Origin: Muribaculaceae bacterium
GTDB taxonomy: Bacteria; Bacteroidota; Bacteroidia; Bacteroidales; Muribaculaceae
Length of the DNA stretch: 43,225 bases
Direction of reading: 5' to 3'
Assembly: GCA_017651515.1 (NCBI GenBank)
Contig: JAGCCU010000010.1
Span: forward strand, 1-43,225
Positions 27,167 to 36,152 of this stretch are shown here, piece after piece. Numbering within the stretch: the stretch's first letter is position 1; every line of letters starts with the position of its first letter. The position numbers were made by a program, and so were the translations under genes. Below the pieces are notes generated by a model. It saw only the letters and a program-made list of their open reading frames with translations, had not been told where the DNA came from and ran no database searches.

Positions 27167-27198
27167 CAAATATAGCCACAATTATACAAATGGCCAAA
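27167..27198 (-). promoter_or_regulatory. Promoter abutting the HU-SPOR start codon
   Basis: On the minus strand TTTG (27198-27195), 20 bases, then TATATTTG (27174-27167) match the consensus exactly. The -7 element ends 2-5 bases before the ATGs at 27165 and 27162, so a start of transcription 5-7 bases downstream coincides with the start codon. Confidence 0.65.
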
Positions 27199-28128
27199 TT
27201 ATTTTGGCGAAATTTCAAGCATATTTTTAATTATTTCGCCATCAACACCGTGACTCTCTGCCAACTCAATATCACGCCCCATATCTTCGCGGTTATAGCG
27301 CAGTTTGTTGAGCTTTGCCCTGAGAAGATACAGATACCCGTCATCAGGGTCAATCTCAAGAGCTGCCTTGATATCGGCCGAAGCATCGTTGAGACGTTTA
27401 AGGGCCAAATAACAATCAGCACGATTGCCAAGCAGATGAGCATCTACACGAGATTTTATCACCACACTAAGATGCTCTATCGCCCGCTCAAAATCGCCTT
27501 TCTCCTTATATAGGAAGCCCATACCTTCATCGGCAAGTGCAGACGTGGATTTTATTCGCCTAATTTCATTGAACATCGTTTCAGCGCGAGAGAAGTCGCG
27601 TTGTTCAACGGCAATCATTCCCAGGCTGTATCGCGATTCCACATCCTTGTCATCGAGAATTGACACACGCTCATAGTCGGTTACAGCTTGTTCGGTGCGA
27701 CCCAACTGAAGCAACAGTGCTGCTCTGTTGAGCAACAGGGTTACTGCATTCGGTGTAATATCGAGAGCCAGAGTGTAGTTTTTCAACGCTTCATCCAACT
27801 TGCCTTCATATCTCTGAACAGTGGCAAGATTTGACAGCAACATTGAATTTGCCGAATTGCTCGCATCAAAGGCCAACGCCTGTCGCAGCCAATGTTCAGC
27901 AGACGCCCAGTCTTGCTGTTCAATACTAGTCTGAGCAGAATCCAGATAAGTATAATATACAGAGGTTGTATCTAGCTGCACATTAAAGTCTCGCTTGTCG
28001 ACGGGTTGTTCATCAGGGCGCTCGCCCACTGGTATTTTCATATTCTCTTTTCCAATCTGCGTGATGACCTGTGCTCCTGCAATTATCGACACAAAAAGAA
28101 AAGCCAGCGAAAAAATGGTCTTATTCAT
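27199..28128 (-). CDS. Exported TPR protein
   Basis: The 309-residue protein starts at ATG 28128 with a signal peptide (MNKTIFSLAFLFVSIIAGAQ). A TTG at 28140 is also in frame but overlaps the upstream gene and gives a poorer start. From about residue 55 to 300 there are six or seven TPR units, for example LDEALKNYTLALDITPNA, TEQAVTDYERVSILDDKD, FERAIEHLSVVIKSR and LNDASADIKAALEIDPDD. It lies 8 bases after rlmD and 33-36 bases before the HU-SPOR gene. Its role is probably a periplasmic protein scaffold; no enzyme motif is seen. Confidence 0.86.
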   Translation of the reverse strand: MNKTIFSLAFLFVSIIAGAQVITQIGKENMKIPVGERPDEQPVDKRDFNVQLDTTSVYYTYLDSAQTSIEQQDWASAEHWLRQALAFDASNSANSMLLSNLATVQRYEGKLDEALKNYTLALDITPNAVTLLLNRAALLLQLGRTEQAVTDYERVSILDDKDVESRYSLGMIAVEQRDFSRAETMFNEIRRIKSTSALADEGMGFLYKEKGDFERAIEHLSVVIKSRVDAHLLGNRADCYLALKRLNDASADIKAALEIDPDDGYLYLLRAKLNKLRYNREDMGRDIELAESHGVDGEIIKNMLEISPK

Positions 28129-28136
28129 AAATCCAA

Positions 28137-29549
28137 TCAAAAACGACGAGTGAGTTGAACGACATTTTCCACATGATGAGTGTGTGGGAACATGTCCACT
28201 GGCTGAATGGCCGTCACCTTATATTTACTATCAAGCAATGCCAAATCGCGAGCCTGGGTGGCTGGGTTGCAACTCACATATACTATCCGTTGTGGCTCAG
28301 CATTAAGAATCACCTTTATTACATCTTCATGCATCCCGGCACGAGGTGGATCCACTATCATAACCTCAGGTTGACCATGTATCGCAACAAAATCGTCAGT
28401 AAGGATGTCCTTCATGTCACCGGCAAAAAACAGAGTATTTTCTATGCCGTTTACTCGAGAATTCAATTTAGCATCTTCAATGGCTTCGGGCACGTATTCA
28501 ATGCCTATCACTTGGCGTGCCTGGCGAGAAATGAAATTGGCAATCGTTCCTGTTCCAGTATAAAGGTCATAAACAAGTTCATTACCAGTCAACTCAGCAA
28601 AATTCCTAGCCACCTTGTACAGCTCATACGCTTGCATCGAATTTGTTTGATAGAAAGACTTTGGACCTATGCGGAAACGCAGCCCCTCCATTACCTCTTC
28701 GATATAATCACGCCCACTAAAAAGAATTACTTCTTGATCGGTGATTGAGTCGTTAACTTTTAGATTTACCACATACATCAAGCAGGTAATCTGTGGAAAC
28801 TGCTGTGCCAAGGCTGTCATCACATCGTTTATGGCAGTTTGATTTTGCTCGCTGAAAACTACCACCAGCATTATTTCTCCGGTGCTTGCCACCCGAATCA
28901 TCATCATGCGCATAAAGCCGCTTCCAGCCTTTATGTCATAGAATGAATAGCCCTTTTCCAAACAGTATTTTCTCAGGAACAAACGTATTTCATTACAAAT
29001 ATCGTCTTGAAGCCAACAACGTTTGATATCCAGAACCTTGTCAAAGCCACCAGGAATATGGAAACCCAGTGCATTACGGTCTGGAAACTCTTCTCCACTC
29101 GCCAGCTGCTCGCGAGTCAGCCAACATTTGTTGGAAAATGTGAACTCGAGCTTATTACGATATTGGACAGTGTTAGCAGAGCCTAAAATCGGGTTGATGG
29201 GTGGTATCTCCACCTTGGCAATACGCTCCATCGCATCGACAACCTGTTGCTGCTTATATTGCAGCTGCTTATCGTATGGAATATGCTGCCACTTACAACC
29301 GCCACACACTCCGAAATGCTCACATATAGGTTTTACGCGCATTTCACTGGGTTTAACCATACGAATTATCGAAGCTTCTGCAAAGCTGTTCTTTTTGCGG
29401 GTAATCTGAATGTCAACCACATCACCGGGCGCGCCATAAGGCACAAACGTCACCAAGTCATTCCAGCGACCAAGGCTTTTCCCCTCGGCCGCTACGCCTG
29501 TGATCTCGAAATTCTCTACTATGGGTAGTGGTTTTTTCTTTCTGCTCAC
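28137..29549 (-). CDS. rlmD: RlmD/TrmA-family rRNA (uracil-C5) methyltransferase
   Basis: The 470-residue protein has an N-terminal TRAM domain (about residues 8-66), an iron-sulfur cysteine set starting CEHFGVCGGCKW (Cys76, 82, 85, with a fourth near CWLQDDIC) and a SAM-binding Rossmann domain with VYDLYTGTGTIANF. The catalytic nucleophile is Cys427 in SCNPATQARDL. The family methylates C5 of uracil in 23S rRNA (RlmD, U1939 in E. coli); a relative acting on another uracil cannot be excluded. The start is a GTG: an in-frame TGA lies two codons upstream and the next ATG would remove the TRAM domain. It is followed by the TPR gene 8 bases on. Confidence 0.92.
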   Translation of the reverse strand: MSRKKKPLPIVENFEITGVAAEGKSLGRWNDLVTFVPYGAPGDVVDIQITRKKNSFAEASIIRMVKPSEMRVKPICEHFGVCGGCKWQHIPYDKQLQYKQQQVVDAMERIAKVEIPPINPILGSANTVQYRNKLEFTFSNKCWLTREQLASGEEFPDRNALGFHIPGGFDKVLDIKRCWLQDDICNEIRLFLRKYCLEKGYSFYDIKAGSGFMRMMMIRVASTGEIMLVVVFSEQNQTAINDVMTALAQQFPQITCLMYVVNLKVNDSITDQEVILFSGRDYIEEVMEGLRFRIGPKSFYQTNSMQAYELYKVARNFAELTGNELVYDLYTGTGTIANFISRQARQVIGIEYVPEAIEDAKLNSRVNGIENTLFFAGDMKDILTDDFVAIHGQPEVMIVDPPRAGMHEDVIKVILNAEPQRIVYVSCNPATQARDLALLDSKYKVTAIQPVDMFPHTHHVENVVQLTRRF

Positions 29550-29571
29550 CTTTCAAACTGTCTGTTTAATA

Positions 29572-29598
29572 AGTGGCGGCTCATTACAAGTCGCCACT
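29572..29598 (-). other. Hairpin between proS and rlmD
   Basis: AGTGGCG at 29572-29578 pairs with CGCCACT at 29592-29598. It is close behind the proS stop on the minus strand but lacks a T run, so it may be a weak terminator or an mRNA 3'-end stabiliser ahead of rlmD. Confidence 0.45.
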
Positions 29599-29625
29599 CA
29601 ATTATTTCCATATTAAAATACTTTT

Positions 29626-31107
29626 CTAGTAGTTTCGGGCGAAAATCACACGACGGGCACTTGGCTTACCTGTATAAATACACTTGCCCGGCTCGCTATC
29701 GCCATCCATGGGAATGCAACGAATAGTTGCTTTGGTTTCTTCTTTGATTCTCTCTTCAGTTTCGGTTGTGCCGTCCCAGTGGGCAAGAATAAACCCACCC
29801 TTTTCAATTTGCTCTTTGAATTCTTCCCAAGTATCAACCTTGTAAGTCATTTCCTGACGGTGACGAAGAGCCTTGTCATAAATGCCTTGTTGAATCTCAT
29901 CAAGCAAATTCTTCACGTACTCCTCGATCCCTTCAAGTTGAGCTACATGCTTCTCCAAAGTATCACGGCGCATTACTTCAATCGTTCCATTTGCGATATC
30001 ACGGGCTCCGAGCACCAGACGCACTGGCACGCCCTTGAGTTCATAGTCAGCAAACTTGAAGCCTGGGCGCTTGTTGTCGGCATTGTCGTATTTTACCGAG
30101 ATGCCCATCGCACGCAAATTGTTCACGATAGGATCAACGACAGCGTTCACCTCACGCAGTTGGTCATCATTCTTGTAAATAGGAACTATAACTACCTGAA
30201 TTGGAGCCAGACGCGGCGGTAGAACCAGACCGTTGTCGTCACTGTGAGTCATAATCAAAGCGCCCATCAGGCGGGTTGAGACTCCCCATGATGTTGCCCA
30301 CACGTAATCGAGCTGGTTTTCTTTGTTGATGTATTTCACATCAAAAGCCTTTGCGAAGTTCTGTCCAAGGAAGTGCGAAGTGCCGCTCTGGAGGGCCTTG
30401 CCGTCCTGCATCATCGCCTCGATTGTATAGGTCTCAAGTGCGCCGGCAAAGCGCTCGTTGGCGGTTTTTACGCCCTTAACGACCGGCAATGCCATATATT
30501 TCTCAGCAAAATCGGCATATACGTTAAGCATTTCAATGGCTTTATCCTGAGCCTCTTCCTTCGTGGCATGGGCAGTATGGCCTTCTTGCCACAGGAACTC
30601 GGCAGTACGCAGGAACAAGCGCGTGCGCATCTCCCACCTCATCACATTGCACCACTGGTTCACCAGCAGCGGCAGGTCGCGATAAGAGCTAATCCAGTTG
30701 CGATATGTGTTCCATATGATGGTTTCCGATGTCGGACGGATTATCAGTTCTTCCTCAAGTCTTGCTTCTGGATCTACTACCACACCTTTGCCGTCTGGAT
30801 CGTTCATCAGACGATGATGTGTAACCACGGCACATTCCTTTGCAAAACCTTCTACGTGTTCAGCCTCACGGCTAAGAAACGACTTGGGAATCAACAATGG
30901 GAAATAAGCATTCTGAACTCCGGTCTGCTTGAACATCTCATCGAGCTGACGCTGCATCTTTTCCCAAATTGCATAGCCGTAGGGCTTGATGACCATACAG
31001 CCACGAACAGCCGATTGTTCGGCAAGGTCAGCCTTGATTACCAAATCGTTATACCATTGTGAATAATTCTCGCTCCTTTTAGTTAAGTCTTTCAGTTCTG
31101 TTGCCAT
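29626..31107 (-). CDS. proS: Prolyl-tRNA synthetase, archaeal/eukaryotic type
   Basis: ProS charges tRNA-Pro with proline in the cytoplasm. The 493-residue form without the inserted editing domain is the eukaryote-like type found in Bacteroidota and some other bacteria. Class II motifs are visible: [15 protein letters not shown] (motif 2 region follows with [18 protein letters not shown]), [20 protein letters not shown] (motif 3) and the anticodon-binding domain from about 290. The C-terminal domain ends in [18 protein letters not shown], typical of the type. The gene lies 24 bases after the OmpA-like gene on the same strand. Confidence 0.96.
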   Translation of the reverse strand: MATELKDLTKRSENYSQWYNDLVIKADLAEQSAVRGCMVIKPYGYAIWEKMQRQLDEMFKQTGVQNAYFPLLIPKSFLSREAEHVEGFAKECAVVTHHRLMNDPDGKGVVVDPEARLEEELIIRPTSETIIWNTYRNWISSYRDLPLLVNQWCNVMRWEMRTRLFLRTAEFLWQEGHTAHATKEEAQDKAIEMLNVYADFAEKYMALPVVKGVKTANERFAGALETYTIEAMMQDGKALQSGTSHFLGQNFAKAFDVKYINKENQLDYVWATSWGVSTRLMGALIMTHSDDNGLVLPPRLAPIQVVIVPIYKNDDQLREVNAVVDPIVNNLRAMGISVKYDNADNKRPGFKFADYELKGVPVRLVLGARDIANGTIEVMRRDTLEKHVAQLEGIEEYVKNLLDEIQQGIYDKALRHRQEMTYKVDTWEEFKEQIEKGGFILAHWDGTTETEERIKEETKATIRCIPMDGDSEPGKCIYTGKPSARRVIFARNY

Positions 31108-31131
31108 AATATATGGATGTTTTTTCGTTTT

Positions 31132-31752
31132 TTACTTGATTTTACCCTTCTTTGCCTGCTGAAGCATCACCTCTTCGGGAATAAGATATACTTCGAGGCG
31201 ACGATTTCGTTTGCGGTTAGCCATTGAGTTATTATCTACTATCGGGTCAGTATTACCCAATGCATATGGAACCACGAAATCAACGCTGGCATTCTCATCA
31301 AACCAGTCAAACACTGCATTCACGCGATCACGAGTGAGTTTCAGGGTATAATTATCATTACCTGTATTATCACTGTGCATGACAAGCAGCATCTTGTAAA
31401 ATCCAGGGATCTTGAGATACTTGATGAATGGCTTCAAGAGAGTCTGGCCAAGTGATGTGAGCACCGTGTCGTTGGCATTGAAAAGCTGGCTAGCCGGCAA
31501 AGTAACTACTATCACCTCATCGTCACGCATAAGCTCTACATCATAATTGTTCTTTTTAAGCGACACAGCCACATTGTACTGGTAATCCTGAACTCGGTCG
31601 CTCTGTTTTTCGTTGTCGATTTCAGGCAACTCTAAATTGTCGTCAAGCGAAAGTTCATAGATATCAACTTTCTTTTTTCTGGCTTGAGCAAACTCTGGAC
31701 AAAGCATTGCTAATACCAGAACAACGACTGTTATATATTTGAATTTCTTCAT
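31132..31752 (-). CDS. OmpA-like periplasmic protein
   Basis: The 206-residue protein has a signal peptide (about residues 1-24, MKKFKYITVVVLVLAMLCPE...) and a C-terminal OmpA/MotB-type domain (about 80-195). The domain contains MHSDNTGNDNYTLKLTRDR, VNAVFDWF and NRKRNRRLEVYLIP, including the Asp and Arg positions that contact peptidoglycan. There is no beta-barrel region, so it is likely a periplasmic, peptidoglycan-binding protein. It lies 18 bases after a small acidic protein gene and 24 before proS. Confidence 0.88.
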   Translation of the reverse strand: MKKFKYITVVVLVLAMLCPEFAQARKKKVDIYELSLDDNLELPEIDNEKQSDRVQDYQYNVAVSLKKNNYDVELMRDDEVIVVTLPASQLFNANDTVLTSLGQTLLKPFIKYLKIPGFYKMLLVMHSDNTGNDNYTLKLTRDRVNAVFDWFDENASVDFVVPYALGNTDPIVDNNSMANRKRNRRLEVYLIPEEVMLQQAKKGKIK

Positions 31753-31770
31753 ATAATTAAAGCATTTCTA

Positions 31771-32061
31771 TTACTCTTCGTTATTCCAGATATAATCTTC
31801 GTAGGCGAGTTCGGCACGAACTATGGGCAATATCGCATCAAACGAGATATCAAACTCATCATCACGTTTCAGCTGCTTAATTACGTAGGCAGCAATGGAT
31901 TCGGGAGCAAGTTGCTCGTCGGTAGCTTCTTCTCCCACCATCTCATCATATTCAAACATTGTGTCCATGACAAGAACAAGGTCGTCATTGTCACAATCTT
32001 GTATTCCATCCACATTATTCCTGATGAATTCTATTGCTTCGGTTTCGTCAAAATCTTTCAT
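31771..32061 (-). CDS. Small acidic protein of unknown function
   Basis: The 96-residue protein is rich in Asp and Glu with few basic residues (for example NDDLVLVMDTMFEYDEM and LAYEDYIWNNEE). It has no signal peptide, membrane segment or recognised domain. It starts 4 bases after the rimM stop and lies 18 bases before the OmpA-like gene, so it is translated as part of the operon. I recall similar short proteins in Bacteroidales but cannot name a family. Its retention between rimM and an envelope gene supports a real gene. Confidence 0.75.
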   Translation of the reverse strand: MKDFDETEAIEFIRNNVDGIQDCDNDDLVLVMDTMFEYDEMVGEEATDEQLAPESIAAYVIKQLKRDDEFDISFDAILPIVRAELAYEDYIWNNEE

Positions 32062-32065
32062 ATTC

Positions 32066-32596
32066 TTATAATGTCAACAACCCATCGGGTAAATTCATAA
32101 CGATTTTCTTCTCGTTTTCGTGTATTTCTTCCACTAAATCATCCACAGCCGGCACTTGAACAACGTTGCCGTCACTACTTTTAACTTCAAAAAGGACATT
32201 CTCGGTAGTGTCGTCAACATCAATTATCTCCCCTACTTCTCTTCCATCGTCAATCAAGGTGAAACCAATGAAATAATCAAGAGGATAGTCATCGGCTTCA
32301 TTGTCTATCGACAAAGCCTCATATTCCGATTTTAGAACGTAGATATCCTTGTTGACGAGCAGCGATGCCTCGACCTCGTCATTGATACCGTCAATCACAA
32401 GCAACGCAGTCATTGCATTTTTGGCTCTGATGCCATTCATGAAAAACGGCACGAAAATGCCATCAATATCACTTATCAGGCATTTGAAATGCTGCAGCAA
32501 TGACACGTCCAAGTCGAGGGTTGCGGATATTTCACCATTCACGCCATGTGGCTTGTTGTAACGGCCTATGACTATGAGCTGATCGCGGGTGATCAT
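32066..32596 (-). CDS. rimM: Ribosome maturation factor RimM
   Basis: The 176-residue protein assists assembly of the 30S head near S19. The N-terminal domain starts with LIVIGRYNKPHGVNGEIS, the typical RimM motif, and the PRC-barrel follows with YPLDYFIGFTLIDDGREVG and VQVPAVDDLV. Its ATG overlaps the TGA of the DUF4290 gene (ATGA), indicating translational coupling. Length is normal for the family. Confidence 0.95.
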   Translation of the reverse strand: MITRDQLIVIGRYNKPHGVNGEISATLDLDVSLLQHFKCLISDIDGIFVPFFMNGIRAKNAMTALLVIDGINDEVEASLLVNKDIYVLKSEYEALSIDNEADDYPLDYFIGFTLIDDGREVGEIIDVDDTTENVLFEVKSSDGNVVQVPAVDDLVEEIHENEKKIVMNLPDGLLTL

Positions 32597-33183
32597 TTTT
32601 TCTTCTTTTTCTTTCCAGTTCCAGGCTGCTGGGCCACCTGGAACTCATGCAGTGCATGAGTCTCAGGGTTAAGTCGTATAACTCCGTGTGAATAATGAGC
32701 AAGGTCATTGAAAATCTTTGAATCTTCCACCACCTCATTATTGATCTGATAAATGGATTTCTTCATGTGGTTGGCAAGAAGCATCACCAATGCGTCTCGT
32801 TCCTCACCTTCGGGGTACTGGGCTGCACGGTCTATCATTCGCTCAATAATCTTTCCATAGTGGCGATACTTAATCGGCTCCAAATGATACTCAATACGCT
32901 CGGGTTTCGTGTCAAGATTTGAAGGCTCCACTATCTCCACTGGATAATCCACATCGAGCTTGAACTCGCTCATTATGGCAAGGTGATCCCAAAGCTTCTG
33001 CTCATGATTGGCTTCGTCACGTTGCTCAGGCAGCATGTTGTCCATAATGGCAATAATGGTGTGGGCACATCTGTTGCGTTCGTCACGATCCTCTATCGCC
33101 ATGCAGTGCTGAACCATCTGCTGCACGTTCCTGCCGTACTCCGGCAAGATGAGTTTCTTCAATTGCGAATTGTATATCAGCAT
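32593..33183 (-). CDS. DUF4290 family protein
   Basis: The 196-residue protein matches the Bacteroidota family DUF4290 by its start LIYNSQLKKLILPEYGRNVQ, the EDRDERNRCAHTIIAIM segment and YRHYGKIIERMI. The end is a lysine-rich tail (GKKKKKK). The role is unknown; it is cytoplasmic by sequence. It starts 1 base after the tsaB stop and overlaps rimM by 4 bases. In other Bacteroidales I recall this family next to murA and rimM; here rimM is adjacent and no murA lies between. Confidence 0.88.
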   Translation of the reverse strand: MLIYNSQLKKLILPEYGRNVQQMVQHCMAIEDRDERNRCAHTIIAIMDNMLPEQRDEANHEQKLWDHLAIMSEFKLDVDYPVEIVEPSNLDTKPERIEYHLEPIKYRHYGKIIERMIDRAAQYPEGEERDALVMLLANHMKKSIYQINNEVVEDSKIFNDLAHYSHGVIRLNPETHALHEFQVAQQPGTGKKKKKK

Positions 33184-33184
33184 T

Positions 33185-33901
33185 TTATTTAATATCTCTA
33201 TGTAATTCTTCTAACAGTTTGTTTTTAGGCTTGATGGCTTGGAACTCTTTCAGATAAATGGGCGTTGAATAGGCAACATCAATGAAATCAGATTTTCTGA
33301 AAGCACGTTCCGACAGTGCCATCATATCAACAGCAACAGGCTTGATATCGCTAAGAAACGATGCGTTGGCATGCTTGATGACATCACTCGTCTTGGCAGC
33401 CCCATTACCAATGAAAACCACCTTTCCCATATCAAGCTCAGAGCTGAAAGATGCTTCATCTAGAATCATAGCGCAAGGTTCCACGACGGCATCAAGTGCA
33501 GCGTTGTAAACTGCCGTATAGACCTCCATTCTTCGGGCATCAATCATCGGAGCAAACAACACATCTTCGTCATAGAAGTCTCTGAACATTGCGCTAACAG
33601 TTAACAGTTGAAGGGTATTTATTCCAATCAGCGGTAAATTAAGCCCGAAGGCAACACCCTTGGCTTCGCTCAAGCCAATGCGCAAACCAGTATAGGAACC
33701 AGGACCTAGGCTCACCGCTACAGCGTCAAGGTTCAGTTCGCGCGACCGGCAATATACCAAGGCGTCCTGAACATATTTGCTGAGCAGCGTGGAATGTGTC
33801 TGACCATCATAGTTTTCGTGGTGGTCAAGCACCTGGCCGTCGCTCGTCAGTGCAACCGAACACACCTCTGTAGAGGTCTCTATGTTTAATATATTTGCCA
33901 T
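33185..33901 (-). CDS. tsaB: tRNA threonylcarbamoyladenosine biosynthesis protein TsaB
   Basis: TsaB supports TsaD in making t6A37 on ANN-decoding tRNAs. The 238-residue protein starts ILNIETSTEVCSVAL, the ASKHA fold opening, and includes VSLGPGSYTGLRIGLSEAKG, the most conserved family motif. Frame extends to a TTG at 33916, but ATG 33901 gives the family start. It heads the minus-strand run and has a likely promoter at 33921-33928. The next gene, DUF4290, starts 1 base after its stop. Confidence 0.95.
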   Translation of the reverse strand: MANILNIETSTEVCSVALTSDGQVLDHHENYDGQTHSTLLSKYVQDALVYCRSRELNLDAVAVSLGPGSYTGLRIGLSEAKGVAFGLNLPLIGINTLQLLTVSAMFRDFYDEDVLFAPMIDARRMEVYTAVYNAALDAVVEPCAMILDEASFSSELDMGKVVFIGNGAAKTSDVIKHANASFLSDIKPVAVDMMALSERAFRKSDFIDVAYSTPIYLKEFQAIKPKNKLLEELHRDIK

Positions 33902-33920
33902 CCAACGCAAATTCAAACTG

Positions 33921-33928
33921 CAAAATTA
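33921..33928 (-). promoter_or_regulatory. -7 element of the tsaB promoter
   Basis: The minus strand reads TAATTTTG, an exact TAnnTTTG. A -33 element is weak (AATGG about 19 bases upstream). The predicted leader is about 13 bases. Confidence 0.55.
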
Positions 33929-34040
33929 CTAAAAAGTATATACTTAACCATTCTCTATATGGCTATTTCAACTGCTAAATGACGCGAATTATACTTTTTT
34001 TTGTTTTTTTCGGGCTTGTTCTTATCAACGGGAGATGAAA

Positions 34041-34055
34041 AAGCACTAATTTTGC
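34041..34055 (+). promoter_or_regulatory. -7 region of the yicC-gmk-nadD promoter
   Basis: GCACTAATTTTGC at 34043-34055 contains TAATTTTG at 34047-34054, an exact TAnnTTTG. No TTTG is found 19-21 bases upstream. The same 13-base string recurs, with one change at most, before two other genes in the window. Confidence 0.6.
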
Positions 34056-34087
34056 ATTAGAATGCGAAATTGAAAAATGACCATGAT

Positions 34088-34966
34088 ATGATACAATCAA
34101 TGACTGGCTTTGGGAAAGCAACCCTGACGGTGTGCGACAAAAAAATCACCGCCGAGATAAAATCGCTCAACAGCAAGCAGTTGGACCTGTTGGCAAGGGT
34201 TCCCATGCCTTACAGAGAAATTGAACTTGACCTCCGCAATCTGGTGGCGCAGTCGCTGCTGAGAGGCAAAGTTGAGTTAATCGTCACTCGTGAAGACCTT
34301 GCCGACAACACCACCGCATCTATCAATATAGATGCATTGCGAGCCTATAAGGAGCAGATTCAACTAGTGTCTAAAGAACTGGGAATCCCAGAGCCTTCCG
34401 ATTGGTATTCTTCATTGCTGAGGATGCCCGATGCTCTGAAGAATGACCAGTCGTCAAACGATATCTCACAAGAAGAAATCGACGGCGTCAAGGAGGTTGT
34501 TTCCAATACGGTCGATGCTCTCATATCTTTCCGTAAGCAAGAAGGACTTCGCCTGGAGGTTTTTTTCAAAGAGAAGATTCAAGCCATCAATCAGTTGCTT
34601 GATGAAGTACCCAAATATGAGAAGCCACGCATTGATAAAATAAAGCAACGAATACTTGATGCCCTGGCAAAACTCGAAAATATTGAACATGACAAAAACC
34701 GATTTGAGCAAGAGTTGATTTTCTATATCGAGAAACTTGATATCACTGAAGAGAAAATCAGGCTCGAGAACCATCTGAAATACTTTTTGGAAACGCTCGA
34801 CAACGAGCATGGTCAAGGCAAGAAACTGGGCTTCATCAGTCAGGAAATGGGACGAGAAATCAATACTCTCGGTTCGAAAGCCAACCAAGCCGAACTCCAG
34901 AATCTTGTTGTCAAGATGAAAGACCAGTTGGAACAAATCAAGGAACAAGTTCTAAACGTTTTATAA
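34088..34966 (+). CDS. yicC: YicC family endoribonuclease-like protein
   Basis: The 292-residue protein begins MIQSMTGFGKATL, the YicC signature start; the longer frame from TTG 34070 is less likely. It contains EIKSLNSKQLDLLARVP and ends with EINTLGSKANQAEL and a C-terminal coiled segment (MKDQLEQIKEQVLNVL), the DUF1732 part. YicC in E. coli is reported to affect small RNA stability and act as an RNase. It leads a five-gene operon with gmk 11 bases downstream, an order common in Bacteroidales. Confidence 0.93.
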   Translation: MIQSMTGFGKATLTVCDKKITAEIKSLNSKQLDLLARVPMPYREIELDLRNLVAQSLLRGKVELIVTREDLADNTTASINIDALRAYKEQIQLVSKELGIPEPSDWYSSLLRMPDALKNDQSSNDISQEEIDGVKEVVSNTVDALISFRKQEGLRLEVFFKEKIQAINQLLDEVPKYEKPRIDKIKQRILDALAKLENIEHDKNRFEQELIFYIEKLDITEEKIRLENHLKYFLETLDNEHGQGKKLGFISQEMGREINTLGSKANQAELQNLVVKMKDQLEQIKEQVLNVL

Positions 34967-34977
34967 GCCACCACCCA

Positions 34978-35547
34978 ATGAAAACAGGAAAACTAATCAT
35001 TATCTCTGCACCTTCGGGAACAGGAAAATCAACCATCATCAACCGCATAATTGATGACGAGCAATTGCGTCTTGAGTTCTCGATTTCGGCAACTACTCGT
35101 CCACCAAGGACAGGCGAGGAAGACGGCGTCAACTACTACTTCATGACTCCCGAGCAGTTCAGAAAAGAGATTGAAGATGACGCTTTTGCTGAGTATCAGG
35201 AAGTGTATCAAGGCCGATACTACGGTACGCTGAAGCGGGAGATTGAGCGCATCAATGCCAATGGCAAGAACGTCATTCTCGACCTCGACGTACTGGGTGG
35301 AATAAATGTCAAAAACCTGTATGGCGACCATGCCCTGTCAATCTTCATCGCACCACCGAGCATCGACGTGCTCCGCGACAGACTAGTGAACCGCGGAACC
35401 GATTCGATGGAAGACATCGAAAATCGTCTAAACAAGGCTGAGTTCGAAATTGAGCATGGCGTTTATTTTGACGAGAAAGTCATCAACGATGTTCTTGACG
35501 ATGCTGTAGAGCAAGTGAGAAAGCTTATTTTCGACTTCGTTAATTAA
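34978..35547 (+). CDS. gmk: Guanylate kinase
   Basis: The enzyme transfers phosphate from ATP to GMP, giving GDP. The 189-residue protein has the P-loop SAPSGTGKST at about residues 10-19, the GMP-binding segment SATTRPPRTGEEDGVNYYF, and the YYGTLKREIE and DLDVLGG motifs. The length matches the family. It lies 11 bases after yicC and 8 before nadD. Confidence 0.97.
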   Translation: MKTGKLIIISAPSGTGKSTIINRIIDDEQLRLEFSISATTRPPRTGEEDGVNYYFMTPEQFRKEIEDDAFAEYQEVYQGRYYGTLKREIERINANGKNVILDLDVLGGINVKNLYGDHALSIFIAPPSIDVLRDRLVNRGTDSMEDIENRLNKAEFEIEHGVYFDEKVINDVLDDAVEQVRKLIFDFVN

Positions 35548-35555
35548 ATCAGTTT

Positions 35556-36152
35556 ATGGCCAGGAAAATTGGAATCTTCGGTGGATCATTCAACCCAATT
35601 CATGTGGGGCATGCCATTATTGCTAGTGCCATATTGCGGCAACAGCTCATTGACCAGCTCTGGTTTATGGTCACCCCCGAAAATCCGTTCAAGAAAGGCC
35701 AGAACCTCGCACCCGAACATCACAGGCTGTGCATGGCCGAACTGGTGGCACGACGCATTACAGGAGCAGTGACTTCGGCTTTTGAGATGCAGCTACCTCG
35801 CCCCAGCTACACCATCGACACCCTTAATGCCCTACAAAAGCGGTTCCCCGATGATGAGTTTTATCTGATAATCGGCGCTGACAACTGGGCACAGTGGGAC
35901 AAGTGGAAATCACCTTCCGAAATCGTTAGTAAGTATCATGTACTCATTTATCCACGATTAGGTTTCGACGTGACAATTCCCGAAGAATTTCACGACCGGG
36001 TCATGCTCGTCGATGCCCCCATTATCGAAGTGTCTTCAACCGAAATACGGCAATTGATTGCCCAACACCTATCGCCGGCATTCTATGTCACCGACGATGT
36101 GAATAAGTATATAACCGAAAACTCTCTTTACAGAGAACTAGAAGCAAAATGA
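35556..36152 (+). CDS. nadD: Nicotinate-nucleotide adenylyltransferase
   Basis: NadD forms nicotinic acid adenine dinucleotide in NAD synthesis. The 198-residue protein has the nucleotidyltransferase motif GSFNPIHVGH at residues 10-19 and the C-terminal ISSTEIR-type motif as VSSTEIRQLI. The ATP/substrate region FYLIIGADNWAQWDKW is typical of bacterial NadD. It overlaps the next gene by 4 bases (ATGA), indicating coupling. Confidence 0.95.
   Translation: MARKIGIFGGSFNPIHVGHAIIASAILRQQLIDQLWFMVTPENPFKKGQNLAPEHHRLCMAELVARRITGAVTSAFEMQLPRPSYTIDTLNALQKRFPDDEFYLIIGADNWAQWDKWKSPSEIVSKYHVLIYPRLGFDVTIPEEFHDRVMLVDAPIIEVSSTEIRQLIAQHLSPAFYVTDDVNKYITENSLYRELEAK

Noticed and set aside
29572-29598. Strong rho-independent terminator after proS
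   Set aside because: The stem is good but no T run follows on the minus strand, so it is listed only as a hairpin.
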